Assembly (NCBI GenBank): GCA_003427395.1
Contig: BFEA01000164.1
Location: 2,765,657-2,793,588, forward strand
DNA: 27,932 bases
From: Chara braunii
Taxonomy: Eukaryota; Streptophyta; Charophyceae; Charales; Characeae
Direction of reading: 5' to 3'
The position numbers and the translations under genes were made by a program. The notes under the pieces are model-generated. The model worked only from the letters and a program-made list of their open reading frames with translations. It did no database searches and had not been told where the DNA came from. Positions 8,548-17,259 of the stretch are shown here, one piece after another (within the stretch, counting starts at the first letter, position 1; each line of letters opens with the position of its first letter).

Positions 8548-9530
8548 GAAAGAAAGAACGAGGACCAGGAAGGGAAGGAGTTTTTCTATGCTCAGGTATA
8601 CGAAGGGAATTTTTGGGAGATTGGGTTGTTGGTAGGGAAGAAACAACCCATGGAAGTCAGCATTAAAGTAAGGGAGGAGGCAGAAAGATACATCCTAAGG
8701 GGTGGTCACCTGTTCAGAAGGGAGGAAGGTGCCGTGCCGAGGAGAGTGGTGTGCGGAAGATCTAGACAGTTGGACGTGATCCAGGCAATGCACAATGGAT
8801 TAGTGGGAGGACTTAGAAACCTTACTAATCGCTGCCCCGGGAAGAGTTCCCTCTTGCGAAGATAGCACCGCTCTAGTACTGGCTAGGTATGGCGGGAATG
8901 GTCGCCACATACTGCCAGACCTGCCTGATTTGCCAAGAACGGAGCTCGGCACGCGTCTTCGAGCCGCTTACACCAACGTGGGTGCTAGGGCTGGGACATC
9001 TGGTCCACCTTGACCTTGTGGTCATGCCTGTATCAACAGATAGGTACAGGTATATCCTGGATGCGGGAGACAACTTGAGTGGGTTCGTAGCGGCGGTTGC
9101 TCTCATGAAAAAGATAGGGAGAAGTGTAGCGGATTGGATAGAAGACTTCTACTTAAGGCATCCCTTCATCAGGAGGTTTATAGCAGACAATGGGACATAA
9201 TTTGTGAACCAAGAGGTGTTGGGAATGCTTAAGAGGCTTTGCGTACCGATCTAACTCATCGAGCCGTATCACCCAGAGGCCAATGCGCCTGTGGAAAGAG
9301 GGCACCGAACCTTAAAGAACACGATTGCGAAGCTCGCAGCGGACCATTTGGGGAGTTGGCCTAGGTATCTTAAGCAGGCTGTCTTTGCAGAGAACATGAC
9401 ACCTAAGAGGACAATGGGATGTATCCCAGTAGAACTTTGGTACGGAAGAGAGATCGACTTCCCCGTGGAAGCCTTGATACCTACCTGGAACAGGTTAGAT
9501 GATGATCCGCGAATGACCACGGAAGAGTAA
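8548..9530 (+). pseudogene. E1 integrase, zinc-binding and catalytic core
   Basis: Frame 1 (to 8865) holds the N-terminal part: GGHLFRREEG, then VIQAMHNGLVGGLRNLT, the HHCC zinc site in which the second His is replaced by Leu. Frame 3 (8889-9530) holds the cysteines of that site (YCQTCLICQ) and the catalytic core. The first Asp is in HLVHLDLVVMP (codon 9012), the second in IADNGT (9186), and the Glu in NAPVERGH (9294). Counting stop codons as residues, exactly 35 residues separate Asp 2 and Glu, the D,D-35-E rule. TAA codons at 9198 and 9252 interrupt the core; the first falls where DNGTEF is usual, so a Glu codon was probably lost. Integrase inserts the cDNA into chromosomes. Confidence 0.85.
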
Positions 9531-9878
9531 TCGAGGCGAGATGTCAACAAGTCCTTAAGAACGAGGAGGTCATGGAAGACATCGCCAACTGGGTACTAGA
9601 CAGCAAAATGAGGGACAAAGCAAGGTGGGACCAGGTTAAGAATGTCAGAAAGGAGCCACTTCAGGTGGGGGAGACGGTACTGCTAAGGAACTTGGCATTA
9701 GAAAGTACTTGGTCAGGGCAACTGGGAACGAGGGTCAAAGGCCACTACCGGGTCGCCAAGCGGGTCGGACTGAACATTTGAACTCGAAGATCTGGATGGA
9801 ACAGGATTGAAAGGACCCTTCCCGGGGCAACGATTGGTCAGGTTTCTAAGTCGGGACCCAGTGGAACAATGGCTTTAG
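9531..9878 (+). pseudogene. E1 integrase C-terminal (GPY/F-like) region
   Basis: Frame 2 (9572-9781) reads RDKARWDQVKNVRKEPLQVG then ETVLLRN, followed by RVKGHYRVAKRVG. This is the small beta-barrel-like C-terminal module in which GDxVLxRN and a G-P-Y/F-x-V block are usual; here GHYRV stands for the GPY. The frame then shifts and reads ELEDLDGTGLKGPFPGQRLV and RFLSRDPVEQWL to TAG 9876-9878, which fits the end of pol in this lineage. No chromodomain is seen after it. The role is DNA binding and target interaction. Confidence 0.65.
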
Positions 9879-10309
9879 GAGGCCGAGGATAAGGAAAGTG
9901 AGGGGCTACAAGCTAAGGACTGACAACGGCCTTGCCCACACAATGGTTTTGTCTCTGACTGCGTCCGTGGGACTGTCATTTTTTGGGGGCGGGGGCAATG
10001 GTTGGACTGACTGAGGTTGGAAGGCAGGATGACTTGGGATTTTGTGATAACGGGTTTTGTGTGACGACGGGAAAGATTGTAGGGAGCATTGTATCATAGT
10101 TTTTTTTATGGGAAAATAATAGGATCATTACAAACGGGGCAGTTGCATAAGAGAGAGAAATGTATAATAGTGGCATAATGCGAAGGATATTGGGAGCATT
10201 CTGGGGAAGGGGGGCTACCTGACGGACTGGGGAAACGGGTGTATGAGGGGTTTTGAGGGTGTTGTTTTGTTATACAGGACCTAGAAAAAAAACGCAAGAA
10301 AGGGTAAAA
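9879..10309 (+). other. Non-coding spacer after pol
   Basis: All frames are closed by stops and no motif is recognised. It is G-rich early on (a GGGGGCGGGGG stretch near 9984) and AT-rich later. A pyrimidine-rich TTGTTTTGTTATACAG just before 10278 has the form of a 3' splice site and precedes the next ORF, which could be relevant if that ORF is expressed from a spliced RNA as in some plant Ty3 giants. This is speculative. Confidence 0.4.
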
Positions 10310-10828
10310 ATGGAATTCGGCAACGAGAATGACAGCGGGGCGATTAACAGGCCTACCGGCGGGGAGGAAGCGGGACCGAATCGAGGAAGGAGGACGGCAA
10401 AGAGAAAGTTGTACATAGGGCTCATAGCCGAGCAAGTGGTAGGTAGGGGTGCGAGAAAGCGCGTGTGTAGAGCACCCTCGCCCCTCCAGAAAGGAGAAGG
10501 TATCTATACCTCGTCTGGGAGTGAGAGCGAGGAGAAAAGGGCAAGTGTGGGAGAAGGGGGCAATGCGGATATGGGAGACAAGGCTCAGGCCTCTGACGAG
10601 GAAGGAGTCAAGAGGTGCACACAACGTGAGTCTTCGCATGGGGAAAGCGAGGGGAGACAGGACATGAGCGACGAGCGTGAGGATGGGGAGGAGAGAAGGG
10701 AATGCCCGCTTGAAGGACGAAGTGGCCACGGTTGTTGTGAGGGGAGGTACCCGAGCATTGAAGAGGGGTATGGGACAAGGACAGAAATTTTGTATACCTA
10801 CGATCCAAAGACTCACGGGCGGGTATAG
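10310..10828 (+). CDS. Extra ORF downstream of pol, first frame: basic/acidic nuclear-type protein
   Basis: I do not recognise the family. The ATG at 10310 is in the good context AAAATGG and opens 172 codons of frame 2, ending at TAG 10826-10828. The N-terminal part holds a nuclear-localisation-like basic cluster (RGRRTAKRKL) and GARKRV; the rest is low complexity, rich in Glu, Ser, Gly and Arg. A frame-3 ORF overlaps it and continues downstream with a very acidic segment, so the two are probably one gene broken by a one-base shift somewhere in 10677-10828. It lies between pol and the 3' end of E1 on the same strand, a position where some plant LTR elements carry accessory ORFs. Confidence 0.4.
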   Translation: MEFGNENDSGAINRPTGGEEAGPNRGRRTAKRKLYIGLIAEQVVGRGARKRVCRAPSPLQKGEGIYTSSGSESEEKRASVGEGGNADMGDKAQASDEEGVKRCTQRESSHGESEGRQDMSDEREDGEERRECPLEGRSGHGCCEGRYPSIEEGYGTRTEILYTYDPKTHGRV

Positions 10829-11246
10829 CCCCATACAGACGGAAGAAGAGGAGGATGAGGAAGAGGAAGTACAGGAGGTCATAGAGATCAGTAGTGGGGA
10901 TGAGAAGGATGAAATCTCGAGGCCTAGAGAAGAGAGGCGGCCCCCGATACACCAACTGCGCGAAGGGATCTTCAGATGGGAGGATGAGTTTGGACCAACG
11001 CCCAACCATTGGTTTCAACAATGGCTCAGTGTGATAAAACACAAGTGGATTATTAAGACTCGGAAACTCGCGAAGGCAGGGGTGGTGGCGACACCCTTGA
11101 ATTTCTACAGTGAGATGGAGTTACGAGAGATTGCGAGGAGGAGGAGAGAAATCATGGCCTTCGGCCTGGGGGTTAAAAGGCCGTCAGAAAGCCAAGACGA
11201 GCAAGAGACCGAGCGAGTTGAGGCACATGACAGCAATAGGGATTAG
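10677..11246 (+). CDS. Extra ORF downstream of pol, second frame: acidic tract, SUMO-interaction-like motif, helical C-terminus
   Basis: Frame 3, ending at TAG 11244-11246. After a stretch overlapping the previous frame, it encodes a run of acidic residues (TEEEEDEEEEVQ) and then VIEISSGDE. That is a hydrophobic core V-I-x-I followed by Ser-Ser and acids, the form of a SUMO-interacting motif. Then come aromatic residues (FRWEDEFGPTPNHWFQQWL), a basic helix (VIKHKWIIKTRKLAKAG) and a charged C-terminal helix (MELREIARRRREIMAFG). No catalytic motif is visible. Together with the basic N-terminal region in frame 2 it looks like a nuclear, protein- or nucleic-acid-binding factor. Whether it is intact in related copies is unknown. 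Confidence 0.4.
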   Translation: MRMGRREGNARLKDEVATVVVRGGTRALKRGMGQGQKFCIPTIQRLTGGYSPIQTEEEEDEEEEVQEVIEISSGDEKDEISRPREERRPPIHQLREGIFRWEDEFGPTPNHWFQQWLSVIKHKWIIKTRKLAKAGVVATPLNFYSEMELREIARRRREIMAFGLGVKRPSESQDEQETERVEAHDSNRD

Positions 11247-11947
11247 ATGTTGATAAGTGCTGGACAAGAAATTGTGATTTTCCTTTCTTGCAATAATGGA
11301 ATGATAGGGTTTGCATAGCATGAGTGAGCTTGCTAAGGATGAGTGATGAGAGGGTTAGCTAAGACTGTGTCACGATAAGTTAGAAGATAGCACTTTGAGG
11401 CTACTTTCTAGATGAGCTACCTTTGAAAGTGGGTATACAAGACAATGACAGGGGGCATGGGATGAGACCGGTTGGGAAGGGTGTATTGTGAATTTTGGAT
11501 GGAATGAGGATTGTGTTTTTGAGAAGAAAAACTCAATGTACAGATTGACGAGCACAAGGCATTGAATGTTGGTCGAGTACAAGGGAGGTTAGGAAACCTA
11601 TGGATTAAGGGGCGTGAAGAACACTCCTTCCCTAGGAGCCTAATCCAACTGAATCATGAATGAGTCTGAAAATAGCCAAGAACTGAGAAACCAGAAAGAG
11701 TGAAAATGGTGGGGGTGCCCCTATCTTTTGGTATGGTTGAACGACCGGGTGGGCTAGTGCTGCTTGGGATCGCGCGCCTCAATTCGAGTACTAGACGCTA
11801 AGTCGGATGTATGCACGGATAGTACATTGCTTTGAGAATGGATAAGAGGAATCACACACAGAAAATTGAAAAGAGATGGCCACCTTCGAACCTCCGAGAC
11901 AGAAATGGGATCCATGTCCTCGAGGCCCACCCCCTCGGGCGCTAACA
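11247..11947. other. Non-coding stretch, start of E1 3' untranslated region
   Basis: No ORF worth reporting and no recognised motif. Short degenerate repeats of the kind GAGTGAGCTTGCTAAGGATG / GAGTGATGAGAGGG occur near 11320-11360. It leads into the first satellite array. Confidence 0.5.
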
Positions 11948-12198
11948 TTGAGAATGGAAAGGAATGGCCCTAACCAGGCTGTTCGACTTGAGAATGGAAA
12001 AGAATGGCCCTAACCAGACTGTTCGACTTGAGAATGGAAAGGNGAATGGAAAGGAATGGCCCTAACCAGGCTGTTCGACTTGAGAATGGAAAAGAATGGC
12101 CCTAACCAGACTGTTCGACTTGAGAATGGAAAGGAATGGCCCTAACAAGGCTGTTCGATTTGGGAATAGAAAAGAACGATCCTAACCAGGTTGTTCGG
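11948..12198. repeat. 40-bp tandem array, about six copies, two alternating variants
   Basis: The unit begins TTGAGAATGGAAA and ends CTGTTCGAC. Copies start at 11948, 11988, 12028 (broken at the N at 12043), 12080, 12120 and 12160. Odd copies carry AAAGGAATGG with CCAGGCTG and even copies AAAAGAATGG with CCAGACTG, so the true repeat is an 80-bp dimer. The N with a duplicated partial unit suggests the assembly joined or collapsed the array here. The last copy is diverged. Confidence 0.95.
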
Positions 12199-12720
12199 AA
12201 ATGGCCCCTAACAAGGGTCATTTCTTTTGAAATAGGCATTGGGGTCCCCTGCATAATTGATTGAGAAAGGTTGATTGAGAAGGGTTGATTGAGAAGGAGC
12301 TGGAATGAGCAATGAGAGATGGAAAAGGCCGATGGGTCGGTCATTGAAATAACCACGAGGATGGACGAAAGAGAATGATGCGTTGAAAAGAGAAGGGCAG
12401 GATAAAGAAGGCTGAGCCTTAAGTCGAGAAGGGCATGGACCGATGGGACGGTCATAAGGATTGGATATTGAGGAATGAGAGAGTTGAGGATTGAAGATGG
12501 GCCGAAGGGTCGGTCTTGAGAAATGGCTATTGAAAGAACGACCACCAGATCAGTCATGTGGGTGGCCTTGTTGAGGAGAGGTTGTCGGACCAGCCATGAA
12601 AATCAGCCTTGGAAATGACATTGGATTGAGTGTTTGAGAATTGGATATTGCATTACATAGTCAGGGGACCCTAGGCAATTTGATAAAAGGTCGTCGGGCC
12701 GATCATGGAAATAGCGAGAG
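12199..12720. repeat. Diverged repeats with small hairpins
   Basis: There is no credible ORF. A short inverted repeat recurs: GGCCGA with TCGGTC (12327-12342), GACCG with CGGTC (12438-12453), GGCCGA with TCGGTC (12500-12515) and GGTCG with CGATC (12689-12704), with loops of 4-6 bases. Between them are AATGAGA/ATTGAGA-type words also found in the array upstream, so this is probably the decayed continuation of satellite DNA. Confidence 0.6.
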
Positions 12721-13021
12721 ATTGAGTTTTCCTTTCTTTCTAGTCTCGGGCCTCAACGTAAGGGGGATAGCGATGCGTGCACCGCAACCCCAGGACCTCT
12801 ATCCGCCAAGGGAAAGTCTCAGCGCCACCTATTCCTCACAAGGAAGGATATGGGTTGAAGGATCAAGGCATCTTTCTCTTTGATTGATGTTGGTCGTCCG
12901 GAACTAACCCCGACAACGAGCTCTAGTCGGGGAGTTCAAACTGCGCCTCGTGTTGAGAACCTAAACGTCAAGGGTATGGAGCCAAACGGGCGAGAGAGCC
13001 ATTCTTTTTCCTAAGTCTCTT

Positions 13022-13246
13022 TTGTTTTCCCCAGCCACACGCCACGTCAAAGAGGGGCGGTGCGGCTGTTTGGAATGGACCAAGGCTGCTCGCATTAAAT
13101 TGAGCGGCACTGTCCAGAGGGAGGAATCAGGCGTGGTACCGGGTGGAAGCCGCAACCACCACAGGGCGAGTGACACCGCCCTGCTGGATTATTACAACCG
13201 TTCCGGGACTAACCGCGAGGTCTTCGTAACTGCACTCCCAGACTAA
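13022..13246 (+). CDS. Hypothetical ORF behind a 3' splice-site-like tract
   Basis: This is an unrecognised ORF in frame 2, ending TAA 13244-13246, with no convincing ATG (the first codon is a TTG). Immediately before 13034 lies a pyrimidine tract ending TTTTGTTTTCCCCAG, a good 3' splice acceptor with a possible branch point CCTAAG. If used, the exon would start at 13034 and encode about 70 residues including CLEWTKAARIKLSG and ALLDYYNRSGTNREVF. Another acceptor-donor pair occurs near 12740-12760 (TTTCTTTCTAG, then GTAAGG 14 bases later). It could be an exon of a captured host gene or chance; nothing else supports expression. Confidence 0.22.
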   Translation: MFSPATRHVKEGRCGCLEWTKAARIKLSGTVQREESGVVPGGSRNHHRASDTALLDYYNRSGTNREVFVTALPD

Positions 13247-13554
13247 TAGAGAGCCCCCACTCTCTTGAAAGGAAGAGGTCGGATCCAAGAAAACACCACT
13301 CGGGAGGAACGATTCGCGAGAAAGCCTTTTACGGCAAGACAGGGTCCTCGGAGGCTTGGACTGGACCTACCTGCCAGATGTGAGGTGGTACCTCAGTGAT
13401 GACGCCCGTCTCGTAAGCGGCAAAATGTCGGACTAAGTAGAAGGATAGGTGTTACCTGCCGAGGAAGGACTGATCACCCTTCCTTCTAGGAGCAGGTGGG
13501 CCGTTGTTCTTGACTAAGTTGGTGGGCCAAGGTCTGCGTTCTGAGTGAGAACCA
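13247..13554. other. Non-coding stretch
   Basis: No ORF or domain is seen. A small inverted repeat TGAGGT / ACCTCA occurs near 13381-13395. The words around 13446-13468 (AGGTGTTACCTGCCGAGGA) partly repeat at 13586-13610 (AGGTGTGCCATCTGCCGATG). Confidence 0.4.
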
Positions 13555-13558
13555 GTCG

Positions 13559-13600
13559 TGCGATGGGGACATCGCATTTTGAGTGGGGGAAAGGTGTGCC
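13559..13600 (+). promoter_or_regulatory. Polypurine-tract-like block 1
   Basis: GGGGACATCGC is followed after four bases by GAGTGGGGGAAAGG and TGTG. In Ty3 elements the purine run resists RNase H, primes plus-strand synthesis and abuts the 3' LTR, which begins TG. A closely matching block recurs at 15066-15101. This one is followed by satellite DNA, so it may be the duplicated or former end of E1. Confidence 0.45.
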
Positions 13601-13660
13601 ATCTGCCGATGAAACAGCGTGTCAAAAAAAAAAGGAAAAAGGTTACCATGAGCTCAAAAG

Positions 13661-14290
13661 ATTGTGTAATTGACCTTGCGCAGGCTTGAGAGAGGGTCTG
13701 GCAAGATGTCCAGAAGAGAAAAGAAATTGTGTAATTGATGTTGCGCAGGCTTGAGAGAAGGTCTGGCAAGATGAACAGGAGAGAAAAGAAATNNNNNNNN
13801 NNNNNNNNNNNNNNNNNNNNNNNNNNNNNNNNNNNNNNNNNNNNNNNNNNNNNNNNNNNNNNAAGATGAACAGGAGAGAAAAGAAATTGTGTAATTGACT
13901 TTGCACAGGCTTGAGAGAAGGCCTGGCAAGATGTCCAGAAGAGAAAAGAAATTGTGTTATTGACTTTGCGCAGGTTTGAGAAAAGGGTCTGGCGAGATGT
14001 TCAGAAGAGAAAAGAAATTGTGTAATTGACTTTGTGCAGGCTTGAGAGAAGGCCTGACAAGATGTCCAGATGAGAAAAGAAATTGTGTAATTGACTTTGA
14101 GCAGGTTTAAGAAAAAGGTCTGGCGAGATGCTCATAAGAGAGATATATGTGTAATTGACTTTGCGCAGGTTTTTTTTAGAAAAAGGCCTGGCAAGATGCT
14201 CAGAAGAGATATGTATGTGTAATTGACTTTGCATGAGTTTGAGGAGGCCTGGCAAGATGTCCAGAAGAAAGATGCGTATGAAATTGACTA
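13661..14290. repeat. About 66-bp tandem array, at least nine copies
   Basis: The unit is headed by ATTGTGTAATTGAC, followed by TTTGCGCAGG, CTTGAGAGAAGG and CTGGCAAGATG. Copies begin near 13661, 13727, 13886, 13950, 14017, 14084, 14148, 14214 and 14277, with period 64-67. Copies decay toward the right end. The array contains the N gap, so true copy number is unknown. The long minus-strand ORFs across it result from repeat periodicity. Confidence 0.95.
13793..13862. other. Assembly gap of 70 N
   Basis: The run of N lies inside the 66-bp array, where unresolved copy number is the expected cause. Confidence 1.
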
Positions 14291-14635
14291 AGTAACGTGC
14301 ATTTGAAATTAAGTGAGCTTGGGTACAAAAAAGGACGAATAAGGGTGACATGCATGCGAAATTGGTTGGGCTAGAAAAGGCGGGCAGAACGACCCCGAAG
14401 GAATACATGTGAATTTGGCCAAGCATGAGATTGAGGAAAGAATGACGGGAGGCGTGGATTGCACGGGCCGAAAAGCCGAGTAAAAGAGGCGCTGAGGGCA
14501 TCCGTGGCCAGAAAAATTGACGTGGTTGGCACGGGGTGGATGGAGGAACAACAAAAGGGCGCTTGGGATGGCAAGGCTCGGGGAGGAGCAGGGGCAGCAA
14601 GGAAAGGGAAGTTGAAGGGAGACTTGATGTACTTC
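14291..14635. other. Non-coding stretch between two satellite arrays
   Basis: The first part still echoes the 66-bp unit (GAAATT-x-GGTTGGG, ATGTGAATTTGGCC). The rest is unique and G-rich with no supported ORF. Confidence 0.45.
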
Positions 14636-14880
14636 GGGTGATGAACGAGACGAAAGGAGGTTGATGCTCTGAGGGTGATGAACGAGACCAAAGGAGGGTT
14701 GATGCTCTAAGTGTGATGAACGAGACGAAAGGAGGGTTGATGCTCTGAGGGTGATGAACGAGACAAAAGGAGGATTGATGGTCTGAGGGTGATAAACGAG
14801 ACGAAAGGAGGATTGATGCTCTGAGGGTGATGAACAAGTCTACCGGGGTTTTTGATGTCCCTAGAGTGATGAATGAGTCA
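14636..14880. repeat. 38-bp tandem array, about six and a half copies
   Basis: The unit begins GGGTGATGAACGAGAC and ends TTGATGCTCTGA. Copy starts are 14636, 14673, 14711, 14749, 14787, 14825 and about 14863. The last two are diverged. It is unrelated in sequence to the 40-bp and 66-bp arrays. Confidence 0.95.
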
Positions 14881-15065
14881 TGAGAAGTCTGAAGAAAACC
14901 TGAATTATACACCTCTCCCCGTCCCAAGGGTGAAAGCCTAGAAGAATCCGAGAAAGGAACAAGAAAAGTCAAAACGGACCCTGGCAAATTAACCACCTAT
15001 GACATTTCATCCTCCTCTCTCGTCTATCCCTCCGAAACCCACTAACAATAGATTGGTGCGCGGTG

Positions 15066-15101
15066 AGGACATCGCGAATGAGTGGGGGGAATGTGTCGGG
15101 A
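15066..15101 (+). promoter_or_regulatory. Polypurine-tract-like block 2 and probable 3' LTR start
   Basis: GAGGACATCGCGAAT leads into GAGTGGGGGGAA and then TGTGTCGGGAC. The purine run followed at once by TG is the usual junction between the internal region and the 3' LTR of Ty3 elements. It repeats block 1 at 13559 with few changes. If right, the internal region of E1 ends at about 15090. Confidence 0.5.
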
Positions 15102-15658
15102 CTGGTGAGTCTCGAATAACTTCCCATCACTCAAGAGGCTGAATATAGACAAATTGTGCACGACATATAAATCTGGAGTGAGGAGGCAGGAGAGAGAAAA
15201 GACAAAAAATTAGGCCACAGGAGGGAGTGATGCCCTGGGGTGAGGACCACAAGAGGACAAAACCAGCAACGGCAAGAGAATAAGTGCAAGAACGGGGGCA
15301 CATAGAACATAGCAGGAGGCCGGGAGGGTTGCTGGAACTCAACAAGGCTAAGGCCAAAGGACCCCTGAACCAGCAAACGCGGCACGACAATGACAAGAGA
15401 GTGAGGAAGTCGAGAGACAAACGACTCTGGAGGCCATAGGGAGCTAGAGAATAAGGGGGCCCAACATGGGGGCCTCCTACGGGAGCCTCGGGTTGGAGGC
15501 CCGCAACCAAAGGAACAGGCGCGCGCAAGGCGCAAGAAAGACAAGGGAGAGGGGTCACCGTGGGGCGGCAAAGCGCCCAAGGGACGTGGTACACCTCGGG
15601 GAAAGGCACCCAGGGCCACGTGGGAGTAAGTAAAAATAATGGCATCTGGGGCAAAATG

Positions 15659-15788
15659 TGTCGGGGACCACCCGGCGGGATTAAGTGTCGCGGACCGCCG
15701 GCGGGACTAAGTGTCGGGGACCACCGACGGGACTAAGTGTAGGGGACCACCGGCGGGACTAAGTGTCGGGGACCATCGACGGGACGAA
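15659..15788. repeat. 26-bp tandem repeat, five copies
   Basis: The unit is TGTCGGGGACCACCGGCGGG followed by ACTAAG. Starts are 15659 (27 bases), 15686, 15712, 15738 and 15764. Related words recur once at about 17120 and 17165-17190. Confidence 0.95.
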
Positions 15789-15839
15789 TGGCGGGGACAT
15801 GTGAAAGTCTCAATAAGAAACGACGGCACCGCATGAGGG

Positions 15840-16380
15840 AAAATAATAAAGGCAAGGTGCACCGTCAAGATGGAAATCTTGACGGCCAAGAATATTAGCA
15901 CCACTAGTGCAAGCACTAGCGGTAGCGAACGGGAAGGCCGAAAATAAAAGAAAAAGTAAAAATACTTGAAGTGGGAGGCATGGGAGTAATCCGAAAAATC
16001 TTGGATCAGCCTCCCTCAAGAAAATGGGGGCGAAAGAGGCCCCATGTGAAAAATAGGCCTCCGGGAGAAAAGTGGAGTAGGAGGGGCTACTATGGGAGGG
16101 AAATACAAGTAAAGGAAAACTCTCTTGGGCATGAGAAGGTCATTATTGCAGTCCGAGATATAACGGACTGCACCTTGGGCATAGGAAGGGCCAAAACTAA
16201 GAGGAAGGGACTATGAAAGGGCCTTAACGGCCACTTGACACTTGGCATGCTAAAATAAAGAGAGAAAAGAAAAAAAAATGTGAGAGAATAAGACAAAAAG
16301 AGTGAGAGGGAGTGAGTGAGTTGGCCGTCAGTAGGGACTGCCACAAGTAGAAACTCGCAGGTCCCTACCGTCCAAAAAAG
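15840..16380. repeat. Segmental repeat, left copy (right copy 17260-17830)
   Basis: The same order of landmarks appears about 1420 bases downstream. They are a hairpin followed by AATATTAGCACCAC, an 8-base-loop hairpin near 15989 (17411 in the right copy), the word AGATATAACGG (16156; 17579), a GAGAGAAAA/GAATAAGACAAA purine stretch, and a GGGAC...GTCCC hairpin (16331-16368; 17766-17800). Identity is moderate, with indels. Confidence 0.75.
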
Positions 16381-16543
16381 GAGGAAAAAGAAAAGAAAAA
16401 AGAAAAGAAAAAAACCTTAATGGTTAAAAACGGTCACTTGGGAAGATACATCCATGACCAGATTCATTCTGGAATATGACGGTTAATGGACTTTGATTTT
16501 CTTTGAATTTGCAGGAAAAAATAAGAGAAAACCAAGGCCCCAT

Positions 16544-16895
16544 GCATCCGAAATAAAACGGATTACATGGGGAAGGAGAAACATATGTTTTAGGTGCATC
16601 CGGAGCCAAAATCAAGCCCGGATGCACTTGGGAGTTGGCTGTTTCTTTTTCTTTCAAGTAAGGACTAGTTGTGGGGCATTGGGGCTAGGGAATTGACCCC
16701 CATTGCACTCCGAGTTGCAGAGGACTGCATGGGGAAGGAAAAACACGTGTTCTTGATGCATCCGGGGCCAATATTGAGCCCGGATGCACTTAGAAATTTA
16801 ATGCTTCATTTTCTTTTAGCATGGGGCAAATTGTGGGGTTGTAGAACTAGGAAAATGGCCATAACCGCAGCCCGAGAACTAACGGGCTGCATGGG
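16544..16895. repeat. About 162-bp tandem repeat with two hairpins per unit
   Basis: Units start near 16544, 16705 and 16867 (the last incomplete). Each starts with an 8-base-loop hairpin followed by CATGGGGAAGGA-type sequence, and the two complete units carry a TGCATCCGG / CCGGATGCA hairpin (16594-16627 and 16757-16788). The repeat sits between the two segmental copies. Confidence 0.8.
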
Positions 16896-17259
16896 GGTGG
16901 CTAGGCTAAGGGAAAATGAGCCTCGACAAGCCCGAAAAGGCTAGAAAGAAGCAATTTCGGCATGGGGCAAGTAAAGACGACATGGTAACCGTGAGATGAG
17001 ATCTCACGGCCTAGAAAAATCGGCACACATGTGGCACCCAAAGGAGAGATGTTGGGGCCACCAAGGGCAAGGGGGTCCAAAAATAAAAATGGGACACCGT
17101 TCGGGATGTTGTCGGGGACTAAGTGGGTCCAAATAATAAAAGTCGGAAAAACGGGACACGCGCCGACGGTCCCGCCGGCGGGACAAGAAAACGGAACTAG
17201 TGTGGAGGGAAAGTGACGGGGACGTGAGATGTCCCAAGTGAACCATGAGCAAGCACAAG

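Noticed and set aside
10106-11005. 299-codon ORF on the minus strand
   Set aside because: It is antisense to the downstream accessory ORF, rich in Ser, Pro and Leu as expected from the reverse of an acidic/basic gene, and has no motif.
13661-14290. CRISPR-like regular repeats
   Set aside because: The units abut with no unique spacers and the context is a eukaryotic retroelement; it is a satellite array.
14001-14996. 331-codon ORF on the minus strand
   Set aside because: It runs through the 66-bp and 38-bp arrays; repeated text comes from the satellite, not from protein repeats.
15127-15654. Minus-strand ORFs of 162-175 codons
   Set aside because: Two overlapping frames of Pro/Leu/Ser-rich sequence without motif, in GC-rich hairpin DNA; no sign of coding constraint.
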